Shown: in pieces, positions 1 through 8,216 of the stretch
How the letters are laid out: every line of letters starts with the position of its first letter
How positions within the stretch are numbered: the stretch's first letter is position 1
Position numbers and translations under genes: made by a program
Notes under the pieces: generated by a model
The model's database searches: none
What the model was told of the DNA's origin: nothing
Seen by the model: the letters and a program-made list of their open reading frames with translations, nothing else
Assembly: GCA_022615215.1 (NCBI GenBank)
Contig: JAKEHD010000575.1
Location: forward strand, 1-12,240
Source: Blastocatellia bacterium
GTDB taxonomy: Bacteria > Acidobacteriota > Blastocatellia > UBA7656
Direction: 5' to 3'
Length of the DNA stretch: 12,240 nucleotides

Positions 1-6
1 CCGGTT

Positions 7-34
7 TTCATCCTTCATCCTTCCGCCTTCATCC
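7..34. repeat. Degenerate heptamer tandem array
   Basis: Four consecutive 7-base units lie just downstream of the stop of the SYLF gene. Three read TTCATCC (7-13, 14-20, 28-34) and one is the variant TTCCGCC (21-27). A fifth, more diverged unit may follow. The period of exactly seven with a fixed TTC start and CC end is visible directly. Similar period-7 intergenic arrays occur elsewhere in this window (10784-10811, weaker at 8216-8236). The array may continue to the left of the window. It could act in transcript 3' ends or be a neutral repeat; nothing here decides that. Confidence 0.6.
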
Positions 35-56
35 TTTCCGAATCCCTCTGCATAAT

Positions 57-752
57 TCACTGCTTCTTGGGCGACTCCCTCGACAAGGCGGCTGCGAGCG
101 GGCGGGCTTCCTGAGGCATCGGCACGGTGCCTTCGAAAAGTATCGCTCTCGCGTCCATCTCCTTACCGTAGAAATCGCGGTTGTCGTCCTTGTCCTGCTT
201 GACCACAGCGCCATTGATCGTCACTCCGGCAAAGAGTCCCTTAGCCCGCGAGTAGGTCAGTATTTCGGCGTCGAGCCTCACGTTGGTTTCGGCCGATGTG
301 CTGCGGCCTACGGGACCGGCTGCCGCCGATGCGTCAGCGCCTACGGTGAATTTGTCCCCGACCAGTCGCTCCATGCCCTTGCGGTTCATTATGAGCATGA
401 CGACATCGATCTGCTGAAACCCTATTTGCAAACCGAAGCTGCCGCCCTCGACGGTCAGAAATGATGGCGCGCTCCATTGCTTGTTCGGACGCCGGCACAT
501 GACTACTCCCTTGCCGTAGCGCCCGCCTATGCCGAGACCGCCTTTCTTGAGACCTGGAACTATAGCGACGCATTCGGCCCTGTCGAGCAGGTCGCCAGGT
601 ATCCCTTTGTCGGGCGTGCGCATTATCTCTCTGAAGACTTCCGTGGCGCGTTGCAATCGCTTTATCTCATCGGCCCGCTCCTTTTTGCTCTGGGCCATCG
701 TGCCCGACGAGACGAGTAACAGTAGAATGAGAGTTGTCAAAAATGTTTTCAT
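57..752 (-). CDS. Secreted SYLF-domain (Ysc84/DUF500) lipid-binding protein
   Basis: A 231-residue protein with a signal peptide (residues 1-20: Lys2, hydrophobic core LILLLLV, likely cleavage after GTMA) followed by one SYLF domain filling most of the rest (about 30-215). Recognisable family features are the early ECVAIVPG stretch, the Gly-rich GGLGIGGRYGKG segment, WSAPSF, the GGSFGLQIG block and the AEILTYSRAKGLFAGV motif near the end. Eukaryotic SYLF proteins bind phosphoinositides and membranes; the bacterial secreted versions have no settled role, so only an envelope or periplasmic location is inferred. The reading frame is open 13 codons further upstream, but the start at 752 is preferred because GGAGGT lies 8 bases before it and the signal peptide begins there, whereas the upstream ATG at 791 has no ribosome site. 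The gene ends with a charged SPKKQ tail. It stands alone, followed by the heptamer array at the left edge. Confidence 0.9.
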   Translation of the reverse strand: MKTFLTTLILLLLVSSGTMAQSKKERADEIKRLQRATEVFREIMRTPDKGIPGDLLDRAECVAIVPGLKKGGLGIGGRYGKGVVMCRRPNKQWSAPSFLTVEGGSFGLQIGFQQIDVVMLIMNRKGMERLVGDKFTVGADASAAAGPVGRSTSAETNVRLDAEILTYSRAKGLFAGVTINGAVVKQDKDDNRDFYGKEMDARAILFEGTVPMPQEARPLAAALSRESPKKQ

Positions 753-760
753 CGCTTTGA

Positions 761-766
761 ACCTCC
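761..766 (-). promoter_or_regulatory. Shine-Dalgarno site fixing the SYLF gene start
   Basis: On the minus strand GGAGGT sits 8 bases before the ATG at 752-750. It supports this start over the upstream ATG at 791, which would delay the signal peptide by 13 residues. Confidence 0.8.
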
Positions 767-948
767 GCTGTAGAACGCTCAGGCGTTCCATGTTGATTTA
801 TCGGTTCGTTTTCAATCGCTCGCGTATATTCGCTGATGGAATTTGAATCTCCGCATAGTCGTTTTATCGAGCCAGCCATCGGCTCACATAAGAGCTTCAA
901 GAAACTGCTGAAAGCTGAAACATCAGCGAGTTGGCTCTACTGCAACAG

Positions 949-1746
949 TTAACCGGGTGGTGGCGCAGAAGCTTTAACCACAACAACATCAGTCTCGTAC
1001 GCGGCCGCAATAATTTTGCAGGGGATGAAATGGCGGAATGCGAAATGAAGTTCGATTAGAAAATCCGCAATCCCTATCCTAAAGAGGTTAATGAGTTCTG
1101 CCATCTCATGGAACGTGACGCTATGACGTTCAGATTTCGGATGAACGGTTAAGTTGTCGCGAATCGCACGTAGTCTCTTAAACGCACTCCACACTTCACC
1201 ACCCTTGTTGAGCCGTAACCCAGTCATTTTGGGGATCCATTCGTCTATCTTCGTATCGAACGACACTTTTTTATCGCGCGAGTCTATGAGTTGGTCATCT
1301 GGATGAGCTTCATTCCAACGACGAACGTGATACGCAATGAAAGCTTCAATGCTGCTTATGCCGCGAACGATTGCTGATTCAACATCGCCGAAGCTCTGGT
1401 TGGTTACAGCTTGCATGAGGTGATCTATTGCAGTTTCAAATGAGCCTTCATAATTCGAGGTCACAATGGTCTCTACCCCCTGCTCACCCGACATGTACCA
1501 GATGCTTCCCACTAAATTCTCTACAAAAGGTACGGCGCTATCGTGCAAACGGGACTCCTCAACTACTCTGTCGAAGTTGAATCCGTTTTGCTCAAATAAT
1601 CGGATAACTTCGTCTTCGGAGGACAATGGAGTATCGCGATTCAAGTTGATTTGGTTGTGGCCGTACATAGCCATCACTAAGACCATCTCGCGAGCCTGAT
1701 TTCGCGACCGCTTCTTTTTCCATTCAAGCCGATGTGATAGTACCAT
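949..1746 (-). CDS. HEPN-domain protein, stand-alone, function unknown
   Basis: A 265-residue protein in two parts. Residues 1 to about 120 are not recognised; they begin with a basic stretch (WKKKRSR) and continue as a mixed helical-looking segment. Residues about 123-235 look like a HEPN fold: a helix with GISSIEAFIAYHVRRW, then DTKIDEWIPKM, then FKRLRAIRDNLTVHPKS, which contains RDNLTVH (R196 to H202). This fits the Rx4-6H signature of HEPN ribonucleases, including a polar residue right after the Arg and HP after it. HEPN proteins act in toxin-antitoxin, abortive infection and other RNA-targeting defence systems, but non-nuclease HEPN proteins also exist. No MNT nucleotidyltransferase partner is adjacent. 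The start at 1746 is chosen because GGAGGT lies 6 bases upstream and an extended -10 promoter lies just beyond; the frame stays open to an ATG at 1827 with no ribosome site. Two sampled 60-base lines have 45-50% G+C, lower than the flanking polyamine genes, suggesting acquisition. Domain call by eye, not by profile. Confidence 0.7.
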   Translation of the reverse strand: MVLSHRLEWKKKRSRNQAREMVLVMAMYGHNQINLNRDTPLSSEDEVIRLFEQNGFNFDRVVEESRLHDSAVPFVENLVGSIWYMSGEQGVETIVTSNYEGSFETAIDHLMQAVTNQSFGDVESAIVRGISSIEAFIAYHVRRWNEAHPDDQLIDSRDKKVSFDTKIDEWIPKMTGLRLNKGGEVWSAFKRLRAIRDNLTVHPKSERHSVTFHEMAELINLFRIGIADFLIELHFAFRHFIPCKIIAAAYETDVVVVKASAPPPG

Positions 1747-1752
1747 CGAACC

Positions 1753-1758
1753 ACCTCC
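1753..1758 (-). promoter_or_regulatory. Shine-Dalgarno site of the HEPN gene
   Basis: GGAGGT on the minus strand, 6 bases before the ATG at 1746-1744. Together with the promoter at 1775-1785 it favours the shorter protein over the one starting at 1827. Confidence 0.7.
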
Positions 1759-1774
1759 ATAGCCGCCCAACAAA

Positions 1775-1785
1775 ATTCTAGCATA
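1775..1785 (-). promoter_or_regulatory. Extended -10 promoter of the HEPN gene
   Basis: Reading the minus strand, TATGC (1785-1781) runs directly into TAGAAT (1780-1775). This is an extended -10 element (TRTGn) followed by a 5/6 match to TATAAT. No convincing -35 is visible, which is normal for extended -10 promoters. Transcription would begin near 1768, leaving a leader of about 20 bases that contains the GGAGGT ribosome site. The gene is therefore probably transcribed on its own rather than only by read-through from the polyamine operon. Confidence 0.5.
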
Positions 1786-1889
1786 CGCGCCTCCGAACGG
1801 GCATTCGCCAACAATAAATGTATTCATTCTGCTGCGCCGAAATGCGTTTCTGTTAGCAATCTACTACACGCAGCCACAACCGCGCGCCC

Positions 1890-2804
1890 TTATCGGTCGA
1901 GGCTGCCGAGATTGCGTGCCTCTTCTTCGAATATATAACTGAGCGATTTATAAATCAGCCTCGCGGTGAGGAAATCGGGAGAGTTGTTGCCCGGCACGGG
2001 CGCAAGCTCTGTCACATCCATTCCGACGATTCGGCGCGTGCGCGCGGCGGCGCGGATTATGCCTATAGCGTCATACCATCCAAGCCCTCCCGGTTCGGGC
2101 GTGCCGGTCGAGGGAACGAGGCTCGGATCAAGCCCATCGATATCTATGGTCAGGTACACGTTTTCGGTCAGGTGCGAAATCGCCTCTTCGTGCCAGTCGC
2201 TTCGGCCCACTATGTCTTTCGCCCAATAAATCTTCGTGGGCAGATGGGGCAGCCGCAGGATTTCAGATTCCGAGATCGAACGTATGCCGACCTGCACTGC
2301 GGGACAGACCTCGACCACCCGCGCCATGATCGAAGCATGCGAGTGAGGCGTGCCGTCGTAGCTTTCCCGCAGGTCGGCGTGCGCGTCTATCTGTAAGACC
2401 GACAGGTTATCGAACCTTCGGCCGAAGGCGCGAATGACGGGACCCGTGATCGAATGCTCTCCTCCGAGCATAAGGATGAACTTGCCCGTATCGAGCAGTT
2501 CCTCCGCGCGGCGTTCGACTCGCTCCATCATCGCCTCGGGCGGATCGACGGGAGCCACTTCGGGCAGCGTATGTATGCCGAGGCGATAGACCGCTCCCCC
2601 GGTCTCTTCATCGTAAAGCTCCATGTTCCGCGACGCCTCTATGATCGCGCGCGGCCCGTCGGCCGTGCCGCGCCCGTAGCTTACGGTCCCTTCGTAAGAG
2701 ACCGGCAGCACGAGTATTCGCGCCACGTCGAAGGCGCTGTACTCAGGTTCGCTTATGCCACCGAAATTCAATGGCTGAAACATGGCTTCGGTTATGAGGC
2801 CCAT
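1890..2804 (-). CDS. speB: Agmatinase, ureohydrolase (arginase) family
   Basis: Hydrolyses agmatine to putrescine and urea in the cytoplasm, using two Mn ions. At 304 residues it has the usual size of the family. The metal ligands are all visible: H117 in GGEHSIT, D140, H142 and D144 in QIDAHADLR, and D221 and D223 in TIDIDGLDPS. The SHAS motif (155-158) and GTPEPGGL (234-241), typical of agmatinases, are also present, so the catalytic site looks intact. It is the last gene of the polyamine operon: its ATG at 2804 is one base after the speY stop (2808-2806), and no clear Shine-Dalgarno precedes it, so translation is probably coupled to speY. A second Met at residue 8 (2783) has no ribosome site either and is less likely. 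With speA it completes the arginine-to-putrescine route. Other ureohydrolases (guanidinobutyrase, guanidinopropionase) share these motifs, but the speA linkage supports agmatinase. Confidence 0.93.
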   Translation of the reverse strand: MGLITEAMFQPLNFGGISEPEYSAFDVARILVLPVSYEGTVSYGRGTADGPRAIIEASRNMELYDEETGGAVYRLGIHTLPEVAPVDPPEAMMERVERRAEELLDTGKFILMLGGEHSITGPVIRAFGRRFDNLSVLQIDAHADLRESYDGTPHSHASIMARVVEVCPAVQVGIRSISESEILRLPHLPTKIYWAKDIVGRSDWHEEAISHLTENVYLTIDIDGLDPSLVPSTGTPEPGGLGWYDAIGIIRAAARTRRIVGMDVTELAPVPGNNSPDFLTARLIYKSLSYIFEEEARNLGSLDR

Positions 2805-2805
2805 A

Positions 2806-3855
<1,050 letters not shown>

Positions 3856-3871
3856 TATCGTAGTCGCCTCA

Positions 3872-5770
3872 TCATTCCAGATATGTGTATAGCTTTATGC
3901 CTTCTTCGTATCTCTTGACGAGCGCGTCAGCTTCTTCCTGTGACATAAGCCCGCCGTCGACGCGCGCTTTCGCCAGTAGCCGGAAGTTCTCCCATGCCTG
4001 GTCTTTGTCATAACGCGCATAGCTGATCATGTTGCCTACTCGACTGCCCTGCACGGTCCTCGTTATGTGATAACGGCCGTCCGCATCTATGATAACATGG
4101 GCTTCGTTAGGCTGACCGAAAAGATTGTGATAACTGCCCATCACCTCCTGATAGGCGCCTACCAGGAATATCCCTATATAGTACGGCTCGCCCGTAAACG
4201 GATGAAGCTCAAGGACTTCTTTCACGTCCTTGAGGTCTACGAACTTGTCTATGTGACCGTCGGAATCGCAGGTTATGTCGACGAAAGTGGCGTACTCGGT
4301 AGGAATTTCGTTGAGCTTGTGAATGGGCATGATCGGGAAAAGATGGCCTATGGCCCAGTGGTCGGGCACGGACCTGAAGACCGAGAAGTTGCATAGATAC
4401 TTCGCCGCCAGTATCTTTTTGAGATCGTCGAACTCCTCTTCCTGCACCTTTGCGGCGCGGGCGAACCGCGAAGCCTGCGCGCAGACTTCCCAGAAAAGCA
4501 CTTCCCCTTTGGCGCGGTCTTCGAGGCTTATAAGCCCCAGGTTGAACTGCGTGTGCAACTCGTCTTTGTGGTCGAGCGCGTCGTGATAATACTCGCGATA
4601 GGTCTTCGAGTTTATATCGTCGTAGAGCGCCTTGAGTTCGAGTATGACCTGCGGGTCGTCATCGGTCACCTCGACCTCCGACTGGTCATCGGCGAAGGTC
4701 TCTATCTCGTCGCGTATGGAGGTTATGAAGACCGCATGATAGGCCGACATCACGCGCCCGCTCTCGGTCACGAGGTTCGGCTCGGGGACGTTCTCGTCCT
4801 CGCAAACCGACTTGATCGTATAGACCACGTCGTTTGCGAACTCCTGCGGGGTGTAATTGACCGATGATTCGAAGGTGGTCTTCGACCCGTCGTAATCCAC
4901 GCCCATGCCGCCGCCTATGTCGAGGTACTCGATATTTACGTGCATCTGGCGCACCTTCGAGTAAACGCGCGCGGCCTCCTTCATGGCGTTCTTTACGCGC
5001 TTGATTTCAGTTATCTGCGAGCCTATGTGAAAATGGAGCAGCTTTAGCTGGTCTTCCAGAGCGCATTCTCTGAGCATGCGAATGCATTCGAGTATCTCGG
5101 AAGTCGTAAGCCCGAATTTGGCGGCTTCTCCGCCCGACGAAGCCCATTTGCCCGAGCCTCTCGAATAGAGCTTTACGCGCAGACCTATGATAGGGCGCAC
5201 TCCCGTTTCCTGAGAGCGGCGTATGATCATCTTCAGCTCGTTGAGCTTTTCCACGACCACGACGACGCGCTTGCCTATGAGCGTCCCCATCATCGCAAGA
5301 TCGACGAACGATTCGTCCTTGAAACCGTTGCATATAAGGAGCGAGCCTGGGGATTGCTGGAGCGACAGTGCGGCGTAAAGCTCCGCCTTAGACCCGCACT
5401 CGACCCCGTAGTCGTACTTGCGGCCCTCGCGCAGGAACTCTTCGACCACCTCGCGCCGGGGATTGACCTTCATCGGGAAGACGGCGAAGTGACCGCCCAT
5501 GTAACTGAATTCGCGGGCGGCTTCGCTGAACGAGCGATGCAGTTTCTTCAACTGATTGGTCAGTATCTGCGGAAAGCGAAGCAGTATCGGAGGCGAGAGC
5601 TTGCGTTGCTCGACCAGGTCGTCTATGACTTCCTTTATGTCTACAGCTCTAGGGTCGTTTTCAGCAGGACGGACGGCCAGGTGGCCTTTCCGGTTTACCT
5701 CGAAGTATCCTGCTCCCCAGTTTTCCACACCATAGGTCTGAGAGACCTCTTCCAGTGTGATATTTCTCAT
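3872..5770 (-). CDS. speA: Biosynthetic arginine decarboxylase
   Basis: A PLP enzyme of the alanine-racemase-fold decarboxylase group that turns arginine into agmatine, the first step of the operon's pathway. At 632 residues it is near the normal SpeA length. The PLP lysine is K101 in FPMKVNP. Other landmarks are GVECGSKAEL (122-131), LICNGFKDESF (145-155), HFHIGSQI (246-253), the phosphate-binding LDIGGGMGVDYDGS (283-296), ESGR (336-339), the active-site Cys of WEVCAQ (C430), SVFRSVPDHWAIGHLFPIMPI (463-483; only the start and end are diagnostic) and DITCDSDG (498-505), which supplies the substrate acid. No motif is broken. A GGAAGG ribosome site lies shortly upstream of the ATG, and a good promoter lies at 5835-5862. 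It heads the speA-speY-speB operon; the stop is 16 bases before speY. Confidence 0.95.
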   Translation of the reverse strand: MRNITLEEVSQTYGVENWGAGYFEVNRKGHLAVRPAENDPRAVDIKEVIDDLVEQRKLSPPILLRFPQILTNQLKKLHRSFSEAAREFSYMGGHFAVFPMKVNPRREVVEEFLREGRKYDYGVECGSKAELYAALSLQQSPGSLLICNGFKDESFVDLAMMGTLIGKRVVVVVEKLNELKMIIRRSQETGVRPIIGLRVKLYSRGSGKWASSGGEAAKFGLTTSEILECIRMLRECALEDQLKLLHFHIGSQITEIKRVKNAMKEAARVYSKVRQMHVNIEYLDIGGGMGVDYDGSKTTFESSVNYTPQEFANDVVYTIKSVCEDENVPEPNLVTESGRVMSAYHAVFITSIRDEIETFADDQSEVEVTDDDPQVILELKALYDDINSKTYREYYHDALDHKDELHTQFNLGLISLEDRAKGEVLFWEVCAQASRFARAAKVQEEEFDDLKKILAAKYLCNFSVFRSVPDHWAIGHLFPIMPIHKLNEIPTEYATFVDITCDSDGHIDKFVDLKDVKEVLELHPFTGEPYYIGIFLVGAYQEVMGSYHNLFGQPNEAHVIIDADGRYHITRTVQGSRVGNMISYARYDKDQAWENFRLLAKARVDGGLMSQEEADALVKRYEEGIKLYTYLE

Positions 5771-5834
5771 CTATACCCTTCCATAACGGATCTCGCTCAT
5801 GCCGGAAAACCGGGCACGCCTGCAAACGACTGAA

Positions 5835-5862
5835 TTTATCAGATTGACCGGCAGAGTGTCAA
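5835..5862 (-). promoter_or_regulatory. Sigma70-like promoter of the polyamine operon
   Basis: On the minus strand a perfect -35 TTGACA (5862-5857) is followed after 16 bases by GATAAA (5840-5835), a 4/6 match to TATAAT. Transcription would start near 5828, leaving a leader of roughly 55-60 bases before speA. The leader shows no obvious riboswitch. Confidence 0.6.
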
Positions 5863-5930
5863 AAACTTTTTTCGTAAACTTTCATCCAAATGATGAATTT
5901 CCGGGGCGTTCGAGGGTTTTGCGCCCGCGC

Positions 5931-5961
5931 CGCGCCGCCCGGTCGGGTTGCGGGCGGCGCG
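5931..5961. repeat. GC-rich inverted repeat in the divergent speA/foldase region
   Basis: Perfect 11-base arms, 5931-5941 and 5951-5961 (core GCGCCGCCCG and CGGGCGGCGC), with a 9-base loop. No U-run follows on either strand, so it is not a standard terminator. The right arm overlaps the proposed -35 of the foldase promoter, so an operator or a cruciform is possible. In GC-rich DNA such dyads also arise by chance. Confidence 0.55.
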
Positions 5962-5976
5962 AGCTTCCTCTAAAAT
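5948..5976 (+). promoter_or_regulatory. Candidate promoter of the foldase gene
   Basis: TTGCGG (5948-5953), a half-matching -35, is followed after 17 bases by TAAAAT (5971-5976), a 5/6 match to TATAAT. Transcription would start near 5983 and give a leader of about 70 bases containing the terminator-like hairpin at 6005-6024. Confidence 0.4.
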
Positions 5977-6004
5977 CCTCTTTTCCTTGAAAGGCGGAAA
6001 TCTC

Positions 6005-6024
6005 CCCGGCACGGCCGGGTTTTT
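6005..6024 (+). terminator. Terminator-like hairpin in the foldase leader
   Basis: CCCGGC (6005-6010) and GCCGGG (6014-6019) form a perfect 6-bp GC stem with a 3-base ACG loop, directly followed by TTTTT (6020-6024). This has the form of an intrinsic terminator, yet it sits about 30 bases before the foldase start and downstream of its proposed promoter. It may attenuate foldase expression, or stop transcripts arriving from upstream if the true promoter lies further 3'. No leader peptide was recognised. Confidence 0.5.
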
Positions 6025-6037
6025 CGTCAAACGGTTC

Positions 6038-6042
6038 GGAGG
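6038..6042 (+). promoter_or_regulatory. Shine-Dalgarno site fixing the foldase start
   Basis: GGAGG lies 10 bases before the ATG at 6053. The frame is open from an ATG at 5948, but that codon overlaps the candidate promoter and would add 35 residues before the membrane anchor. Confidence 0.65.
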
Positions 6043-6052
6043 CAAAAATCTT

Positions 6053-8215
6053 ATGTTGAAGTTTTTAGGTAAACGCAAGCGTTCACGCAAGGTGCTTTTG
6101 ATAGGTTTCGTTCTTCTTCTGGCAGTCGGCCTTATAGTCGTCTTCGTCCCCACCGACGCGGGGCTGAGAGGGATTGGAGGCGATGAGACGGTCATAGCCA
6201 CTGTGGCCGACTACGACATCACCCTCAAAGAATATCGCCAGGCGCTCTCGAACTACGGGCGCTCGATAGCCGCCGGGCAGGGCTCGACGCGCGTGGACGA
6301 TCCGTCGACGATCAATTCGCTCTACGGCTCGCAGGTGCTTCAAAGCCTCATACGCCAGAAGCTCATTCTCTATCAGGCCGATCAACTCAATTTCCACACG
6401 ACGGACGGTGAAGTTCAGCAGCGGCTCAAAGAGACGTTCAATCCCTGGCCGGGGGCCGAACGTTATCGCCTGCAAATTCAGTCGGCAGGGTCTACGCCCG
6501 TCGAATTCGAGGAGAGCATACGCGCCTCCATCGCCGAAGAAAAATTGCGCAGCTATGTGGGAGGCACCATTCAGGTGTCGCCTCAAGAGGTCGAAGCCGA
6601 TTATCGCCGCAACAACACAAACTATTCGGTGCGATGGGTAGAGGTAAGCCCGGAAGGGCTTCGCGATAAGGTGCAGATCGACGAGGCCGGTCTGCTCGCT
6701 TACTACGAAGAGAAAAAAGCCGACTTCCGCATAGAAAGAGAGCAGCGCCGCGCCCGCTACATATTCGTGGACCAGAACAAAGCCGCCGACACCTTGCAGT
6801 TCTCCGAAGAAGAGTTGAAACAGGACTTCAATCCCGAACGCGGAATCCGGCAGGTCCGCGTGAGCCAGATAGTTCTCAATATCCCGAAAGAGCCGAAGAA
6901 GGCCGATAAGGATGCGGACAAAAACGCGCCCGCCGCCGCTGTTACAGATCAGGCGGCTGAAAAGCCCGAAGACAAGATAAAGAGCAAAGCGGATGAGATC
7001 GTAGGCCGCGCCCGCGGCGAGGGCGATAAACAGGCCGAAGACTTTGCTGCGCTCGCAAGAGCCTACAGCGAGGATGCGAAAAGCAAGGCCGGCGGCGGAG
7101 ACATCGGATGGGTTGACAAGAACGACAAACGCGAGACCGACGACCCGCTCAATACCGTATTCACGATGCAACAGGGAGATGTCAGCCCACCCATTCTCAA
7201 GGGAGACAGGTACTACATATTGAAAGTGACCGATAGAAAGCTCCCGACCTTCGAAGAGTCGCGCGAGCAACTCCTGAAAGAAGCCCGCGCCAGAAAGAGC
7301 TACAGCAAAGCGGTCGAGATCGTTGCCGAAGTCGAACAGAAATTCAAGGAGAGCAAGAACGCCGAGGCGGTCGTCGCCGAGATCAATGATAAGTATGGCG
7401 CGCAGGTCGCCTCGGTAAAAGAGACCCCCTTCTTTTTCGAGGGCGAAAGCCTGCCCGATCTCGGAGCCGCTCCTGATTTTCAATCGAAGATATTCGCGCT
7501 GCAAAACATCTCCGACGTGGCAGACCGGACCAATGTAAAAGACGGGCTTGCAGTCGCGCAGTACACGGAAAAGCGCGACCCGCACGATGCCGCCTTCGAA
7601 GAGGTGAGATCCAAAGTCGAGGAGCGTTACCGCACTGACAAAGCGAAAGAGCTTGCAGCAGAGCGCGCACGCGAGCTTGCTGTAGCACAGACGCCCGACG
7701 CATTGAAGGCGGCTGCTACATCCATGGGTCTCAAAGTGGACGAGAGAGACGGTGTCACAGGAAACGATCCCATGGGCCCGCTCGTGAGCGAAGCGACCCG
7801 GACTCCCATCTACAAGCTCAATCCGGGCGAGGTCACACGCGAACCCATCAAGGTCGACAACGGCAATTCTTACGTCGTTGCGGCGCTTGTGAGTCGCAAA
7901 GACCCCGATATGGGCGAGCCTTTCGAGAGCCAGCGCAAATCAATCGAGGAGAACCTGGCCAGTACGAGAAGGAACACGCTCTTTTTGAACTACCTGACCG
8001 CGCTTGAAAAGCGGCTCAGGGACGAGGGCAAAATAGAGGTATATCAAGACGTGATAAATGCGTCGCTCGGTCCGCCCGCGCCGCCTTCGGGCGGAGGCCT
8101 CCCGTCGCAGCCTTTCGGCTCCCCGCAACTGCCGAGCCGCACGCCGGGTCGTCCGGTCTCGCCGGGGAGCTTGCCGGGTCGCCCGGTCTCGCCGGGGAGC
8201 CTGCCGGGGCGTTAG
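6053..8215 (+). CDS. Membrane-anchored SurA/PpiD-like parvulin-domain foldase
   Basis: A 720-residue chaperone-type protein. Order: basic N-terminus (KFLGKRKRSRK), one membrane anchor (about 14-32), a SurA-N-like helical region (about 45-250), a parvulin/PpiC domain (about 266-395) and further helical segments (about 395-670). A Pro/Gly-rich tail (about 672-720) carries the decamer GRPVSPGSLP twice. The bulk would face the periplasm. The parvulin domain is recognised from VRVSQIVLNI, FAALARAYSEDAKSKAGGGDIGWV, FTMQQGDVSPPI and RYYILKVTDRK. It has a charged Lys/Ala/Asp-rich insertion (about 279-308) after the first strand. The two conserved parvulin His positions (SHIL and YHIIKV in relatives) are Gln and Tyr here, so it may fold proteins by holding rather than by prolyl isomerisation. 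The start at 6053 is set by GGAGG and the anchor. It is monocistronic, ending in a terminator right after the stop. It resembles PpiD in layout (one anchor, inactive parvulin), but orthology is not established. Confidence 0.85.
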   Translation: MLKFLGKRKRSRKVLLIGFVLLLAVGLIVVFVPTDAGLRGIGGDETVIATVADYDITLKEYRQALSNYGRSIAAGQGSTRVDDPSTINSLYGSQVLQSLIRQKLILYQADQLNFHTTDGEVQQRLKETFNPWPGAERYRLQIQSAGSTPVEFEESIRASIAEEKLRSYVGGTIQVSPQEVEADYRRNNTNYSVRWVEVSPEGLRDKVQIDEAGLLAYYEEKKADFRIEREQRRARYIFVDQNKAADTLQFSEEELKQDFNPERGIRQVRVSQIVLNIPKEPKKADKDADKNAPAAAVTDQAAEKPEDKIKSKADEIVGRARGEGDKQAEDFAALARAYSEDAKSKAGGGDIGWVDKNDKRETDDPLNTVFTMQQGDVSPPILKGDRYYILKVTDRKLPTFEESREQLLKEARARKSYSKAVEIVAEVEQKFKESKNAEAVVAEINDKYGAQVASVKETPFFFEGESLPDLGAAPDFQSKIFALQNISDVADRTNVKDGLAVAQYTEKRDPHDAAFEEVRSKVEERYRTDKAKELAAERARELAVAQTPDALKAAATSMGLKVDERDGVTGNDPMGPLVSEATRTPIYKLNPGEVTREPIKVDNGNSYVVAALVSRKDPDMGEPFESQRKSIEENLASTRRNTLFLNYLTALEKRLRDEGKIEVYQDVINASLGPPAPPSGGGLPSQPFGSPQLPSRTPGRPVSPGSLPGRPVSPGSLPGR
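8143..8211 (+). repeat. 30-bp tandem repeat coding the foldase tail
   Basis: Two full 30-base units (8143-8172 and 8173-8202) differ at two bases and are followed by a partial unit (8203-8211). Being a multiple of three, the repeat keeps frame and encodes the decamer GRPVSPGSLP. It can vary in copy number between strains. Confidence 0.85.
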
Positions 8216-8216
8216 G

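Noticed and set aside
869..885. GAGCC/GGCTC hairpin between the SYLF and HEPN genes
   Set aside because: A 5-bp stem is too short to support a terminator or operator; no convincing promoter for the SYLF gene was found in this gap either.
920..955. Possible integron attC-like site at the end of the HEPN gene
   Set aside because: GTTAAC and GTTGGCT-like strings occur, but they do not match the RYYYAAC/GTTRRRY core pair in the right order, and no integrase is present.
1747..1827. 27-codon N-terminal extension of the HEPN protein
   Set aside because: The ATG at 1827 has no Shine-Dalgarno, the extension is Gly-rich without motif, and the extended -10 promoter lies inside it.
5354..5833. 159-codon open frame on the plus strand opposite the speA 5' region
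   Set aside because: Shadow of speA; it runs across the speA promoter and has no ribosome site.
5948..6052. 35-codon N-terminal extension of the foldase
   Set aside because: It overlaps the candidate promoter and terminator-like hairpin; the start at 6053 has GGAGG and begins right before the membrane anchor.
6083..7585. 500-codon open frame antisense to the foldase
   Set aside because: It lies wholly inside the strongly supported foldase gene, has a low-complexity Leu/Arg/Gly/Val composition without motifs, and has no ribosome site; it is a mirror of the coding bias.
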